Below are positions 1-5,279 of a stretch of DNA of 5,279 bases, piece by piece (within the stretch, counting starts at the first letter, position 1; each line of letters begins with the position of its first letter). The notes below the pieces were generated by a model. The model was not told where the DNA came from, searched no databases, and saw nothing but the letters and a program-made list of their open reading frames with translations. This DNA is from Solirubrobacterales bacterium. Lineage in GTDB: Bacteria; Actinomycetota; Thermoleophilia; Solirubrobacterales; Solirubrobacteraceae. The stretch is taken from contig JACCQW010000134.1 of NCBI GenBank assembly GCA_013813955.1, positions 1-5,279 of the forward strand, given 5' to 3'. Made by a program: the position numbers and the translations under genes.

Positions 1-353
1 GGCCAGCAGCGCGCGGCGCCCGTCGGACGGCGGCGTGAAGCCGCTGCCGAGCGGCCCGGTGAGCCACAGCACGTCGCCGGCCTGAAGCTGGGCCAGCCGG
101 TGGGTTCCCGGCCCGATGTCCTCGAGCATGAAGCCCAGCCGGCCGTCGCCCGCGCTCAGATGGGAGAACGCGCGGGGCAGGTAGGGCCGCTCGTCGCGCC
201 CCCCGCCCCAGCCCTCGGCGGCGGCGAGCATGTAGAACTGCCCCGGCCACGGCGACGGACCGTCCGGGTCGCCGGCGTGCAGGACCCTGTAGGGGCCGAC
301 GTGCTCGGTGACGGCGACGGTCACGCGACGCCGGCCGAACGGGGCCTGGACCC

Positions 354-357
<4 letters not shown>
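1..357 (-). CDS. pyrK: Dihydroorotate dehydrogenase electron-transfer subunit (PyrK-like), N-terminal part, cut by window edge
   Basis: The first 119 codons of a PyrK-like flavoprotein are visible; the gene continues past the left edge. In class IB dihydroorotate dehydrogenase, PyrK carries FAD and a [2Fe-2S] cluster and passes electrons from PyrD to NAD+ in the cytoplasm. Seen here is the ferredoxin-reductase-type FAD-binding barrel: PGQF at residues 38-41, the flavin-contacting RAFS at 62-65 (the family usually has R-P-x-S), GPGT at 82-85 and GPLGSGF at 101-107. The NAD-binding half and the cluster cysteines lie outside the window. I chose the TTG at 357-355, which overlaps the carB stop and follows a weak GAGG at 366-363. 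It keeps a basic GRRRV segment before the first strand. The alternative is GTG at 324-322, which has no visible Shine-Dalgarno sequence and would leave a 29-base gap. The loop before RAFS is long and Gly-rich (residues 48-58). Position right after carB supports PyrK over other ferredoxin-reductase relatives. The family call is fairly sure; the start is not. Confidence 0.82.
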
Positions 358-3505
<3,148 letters not shown>

Positions 3506-3506
<1 letters not shown>

Positions 3507-4663
3507 CAGGCCGCGGCCTGCATGAAGCGGTCGAACAGGTACAGGCTGTCGTTCGGGCCCGGCCCGGCCTCGGGGTGGTACTGGACGGTCGACGCGGGGA
3601 CGTCGAGCAGCGTGAGCCCCTCCACGGTCCCGTCGTAGAGGTTGACGTGCGTCAGCTCGGCCACGCCGAAGTCCGTCTCCCAGCGCACGGCCCGGGCGGG
3701 CGGGGCCCAGTCCAGCCGCGCGGCACCGCCGGGCGGGGTGACCGCGAAGCCGTGGTTCTGGGAAGTGATCTCGATGCGTCCGGTGCGCAGGTCCTTGACC
3801 GGGTGGTTGGCGCCGCGGTGGCCGAAGGGCAGCTTGTAGGTCTGCAGCCCGACCGCCTGGCAGAGCAGCTGGTGGCCCAGGCAGATGCCCCACACCGGGC
3901 GCTTGCCGACGAGCTCGCGCACGGTCTGCACGATGTGCCCCAGCGCCGCCGGGTCCCCCGGGCCGTTGGCCAGGAAGAACAGGTCCGCGTCGCCGGCCAG
4001 CAGCTCGGCGGAGGTGACGCTGCAGGGGTGCAGCTCGACGGTCGCGCCGCGCTGGACGAGCTGGCGCACGATCGAGCCCTTGATCCCGGTGTCGATCACG
4101 GCGATCCGCGGGCCGCCGGCCCCCCCGTGGACGCTCATCCGCGCCGGGGTGACCACACCGGCGAGATCCTGACCGGTCATCGGCGGCTCCTCGCCGATCC
4201 GCTCGCGCGCCATGGCCTCGTCCATGCTCGCCGGGAAGACGCCACCGCGCATGGAGCCCGCGTCGCGGATGTGGCGCACGAGCGCGCGCGTGTCGACCTC
4301 GCTGATCGCGGGCACGCCGCAGTCGGCCAGCCAGTCCAGCCAGCCGCGCTCGGCGCCGGGAGCGTCCTCGGCGTTGACGGCGGCGCGCATGATCACCGCT
4401 CGCGCCCAGGCGCGCTCGGACTCCATCGCCTCGGCGCTCACCCCGTAGTTGCCGATGTGCGGGTAGGTGAACGTGATGACCTGGTGGGCGAAGCTCGGGT
4501 CGGTCACAGACTCCTGGTAGCCGGACATGCCGGTGGTGAAGACGACTTCGCCGGTCGCGACGTCCGGCGCCCCGCAGGCGACGCCGTCGAAGCGCGTGCC
4601 GTCCTCGAGCAGGACGTAGGCCGTGGGGGCTCCATCGCGGGCCGGCCGGCCACGAGCGCCCAT
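3506..4663 (-). CDS. carA: Carbamoyl-phosphate synthase small subunit CarA (glutaminase), 385 aa
   Basis: CarA hydrolyses glutamine and delivers ammonia through an internal tunnel to CarB. The N-terminal CarA-specific domain (about 14-150) has [17 protein letters not shown] (43-51) and YPHIGNYG (67-74). The class I glutamine amidotransferase domain (about 186-382) has NGPGDP (233-238), the nucleophile Cys261 in GICLGHQ (259-265), GHRGANHPV (281-289), TSQNHGF (300-306) and the catalytic His363 and Glu365 in HPE. All triad residues are present, so a working glutaminase is expected. I chose the ATG at 4663-4661 because GGAGG lies five bases upstream and 385 aa fits the family's usual size. The alternative ATG at 4705-4703 overlaps the pyrC stop as ATGA and adds 14 residues (399 aa), but has only a poor GGCGGCGGC upstream. 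The gene ends in the TGATG overlap with carB, as expected for subunits made in equal amounts. Function is certain; only the start is open. Confidence 0.97.
3507..3520. repeat. 14-bp perfect palindrome at the carA end, next to the carB start
   Basis: CAGGCCGCGGCCTG reads the same on both strands and lies directly upstream of the carB ATG, within the codons for the last CarA residues (Gln-Ala-Ala-Ala) and its stop. With no loop it would form at most a short hairpin in mRNA. At this GC content a palindrome of this size can arise by chance, and its bases are explained by coding, so no function is claimed. Confidence 0.55.
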
Positions 4664-4668
4664 GACAT

Positions 4669-4680
4669 CCTCCGGCCTCC
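4669..4680 (-). promoter_or_regulatory. Tandem Shine-Dalgarno sequences before carA
   Basis: Two GGAGG motifs sit seven bases apart on the minus strand, at 4680-4676 and 4673-4669. The nearer one ends five bases before the ATG at 4663. This is the strongest ribosome-binding signal in the window and decides the preferred carA start. If translation instead began at 4705, these bases would simply encode part of the CarA N-terminus. Confidence 0.7.
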
Positions 4681-4701
4681 GGTCGCCCACGAGCGCCTCG
4701 C

Positions 4702-5279
4702 TCATGCCGCCGCCATCAGGATCGACCGCTCGCGGTAGGCGACGGAGCCGGCGGCGACGGTGAGCAGGACGCGCCCGCGCAGCCGGCGCCCGGCGAAGCA
4801 GCAGTTCTCCGAGCGGCTCTCGTAGCCGCTCTCCCCCACGACCCACTCGGTCGCGAGGTCGACGAGCACGAGGTTGGCGGCCTCGCCCACGGCGATCCGC
4901 GGGACGAGCAGGTCCAGCAGGCCCAGTCCCGCGGAAAGCCGCTCGACGACGAGCCCCAGCCCGAGCGTGCCGGGGACGACGAGGTCGGTGTGCAGCGAGG
5001 CGAACGCCGTCTCCAGGCCGGTCGTACCCATCGGCGCCTGCTCGAAGGGGACCTCCTTCTCGTCGCGCGCGTGGGGCGCGTGGTCGGTGGCGACGCAGTC
5101 GATCGTCCCGCGGCGCAGCCCGTCGATCAGCGCCGACCGGTCGGCCGCGCTGCGCAGTGGCGGATTCATCTTGCGCCTCGGGTCCAGGGCGCGGACGTCC
5201 TCGTCGGTCATCGTGAGGTGGTGCGGGCTGACCTCGCAGGTGACCTGCACGCCCGCCGCCTTGGCGGCGGCGACCGCCT
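4702..5279 (-). CDS. pyrC: Dihydroorotase (class I, PyrC), C-terminal 191 residues, cut by window edge
   Basis: The last 191 codons of a dihydroorotase are visible; the start lies beyond the right edge, and a usual class I length of about 425 aa means roughly the first half is missing. The enzyme cyclises carbamoyl aspartate to dihydroorotate in the cytoplasm, using metal ions in an amidohydrolase TIM barrel. In visible-residue numbering the signatures are SPHH (17-20) with metal-ligand histidine, KMNPPLR (36-42), ATDHAPH (63-69) with the metal/catalytic Asp65, and GTTGLET (84-90). The tail folds back into the amidohydrolase beta-sandwich domain: an ANLVLVDL strand (134-141), then a SENCCFAG segment in place of the common SxNxPF, and a final GRV strand. 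The Asp and His of DHAPH argue for an active enzyme rather than the inactive PyrC-like partner of some aspartate transcarbamoylases. Other amidohydrolases such as allantoinase or hydantoinase are less likely given carA and carB directly downstream. The TGA at 4704-4702 overlaps a possible carA ATG. Confidence 0.95.
   Translation of the reverse strand, partial: AVAAAKAAGVQVTCEVSPHHLTMTDEDVRALDPRRKMNPPLRSAADRSALIDGLRRGTIDCVATDHAPHARDEKEVPFEQAPMGTTGLETAFASLHTDLVVPGTLGLGLVVERLSAGLGLLDLLVPRIAVGEAANLVLVDLATEWVVGESGYESRSENCCFAGRRLRGRVLLTVAAGSVAYRERSILMAAA

Noticed and set aside
3507..3893. N-terminal extension of the carB frame upstream of the ATG at 3506
   Set aside because: The frame is open for 129 further codons, but the product is Pro/Arg/Ala-rich shadow sequence within carA, and the MPRRDDI start matches the family N-terminus.
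3575..4738. A 387-codon open frame on the plus strand, antisense to carA
   Set aside because: Same pattern of Arg/Ala/Val/Asp-rich composition with no recognisable motif; a shadow of carA codon bias.
4706..4846. Upstream extension of the carA frame into pyrC
   Set aside because: The extra residues are Arg-rich shadow sequence of the conserved pyrC C-terminus; no homology to the CarA N-terminus.
5253..5270. GC-rich inverted repeat (8-base arms, two-base centre) resembling a terminator stem
   Set aside because: It lies within pyrC coding sequence for an Ala-rich helix (AAAKAAG), has no U-run, and arises from repeated GCC/GCG codons.

Overview
The window is one dense, very GC-rich stretch of a de novo pyrimidine (UMP) biosynthesis operon. 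All four genes lie on the minus strand, so transcription runs from high to low coordinates: pyrC (C-terminal part, entering at the right edge), carA, carB, and a pyrK-like gene (N-terminal part, leaving at the left edge). There is essentially no intergenic DNA. carA starts either inside the pyrC stop codon or 38 bases after it. The carA stop and carB start share one base (TGATG). The pyrK-like gene most likely starts on a TTG that overlaps the carB stop.

The layout suggests a high-GC actinobacterium. The CarB C-terminal domain ([14 protein letters not shown] and GIPCITT motifs) looks actinobacterial. A PyrK-type electron-transfer subunit directly after carB, rather than a lone quinone-linked PyrD, is compatible with a deep branch such as Thermoleophilia/Solirubrobacterales. 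That placement is inferred from pattern recognition, not from a search.

The genes cover consecutive steps. CarA releases ammonia from glutamine and CarB uses it with bicarbonate and two ATP to make carbamoyl phosphate. Aspartate transcarbamoylase (pyrB, not in view, probably upstream of pyrC) makes carbamoyl aspartate, and PyrC closes it to dihydroorotate. PyrK, with a PyrD partner expected beyond the left edge, passes electrons from dihydroorotate oxidation to NAD+.

I found no mobile element, CRISPR array, RNA gene, terminator or promoter, and no undescribed system. The points most worth a second look are a CarB oligomerisation domain about 40 residues shorter than in the E. coli enzyme, a Gly/Pro-containing insertion in its second ATP-grasp domain, the carA start choice, and the implied NAD-linked dihydroorotate dehydrogenase. 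Comparisons with E. coli and mycobacterial CarB were made from remembered sequences, so the length differences are approximate.
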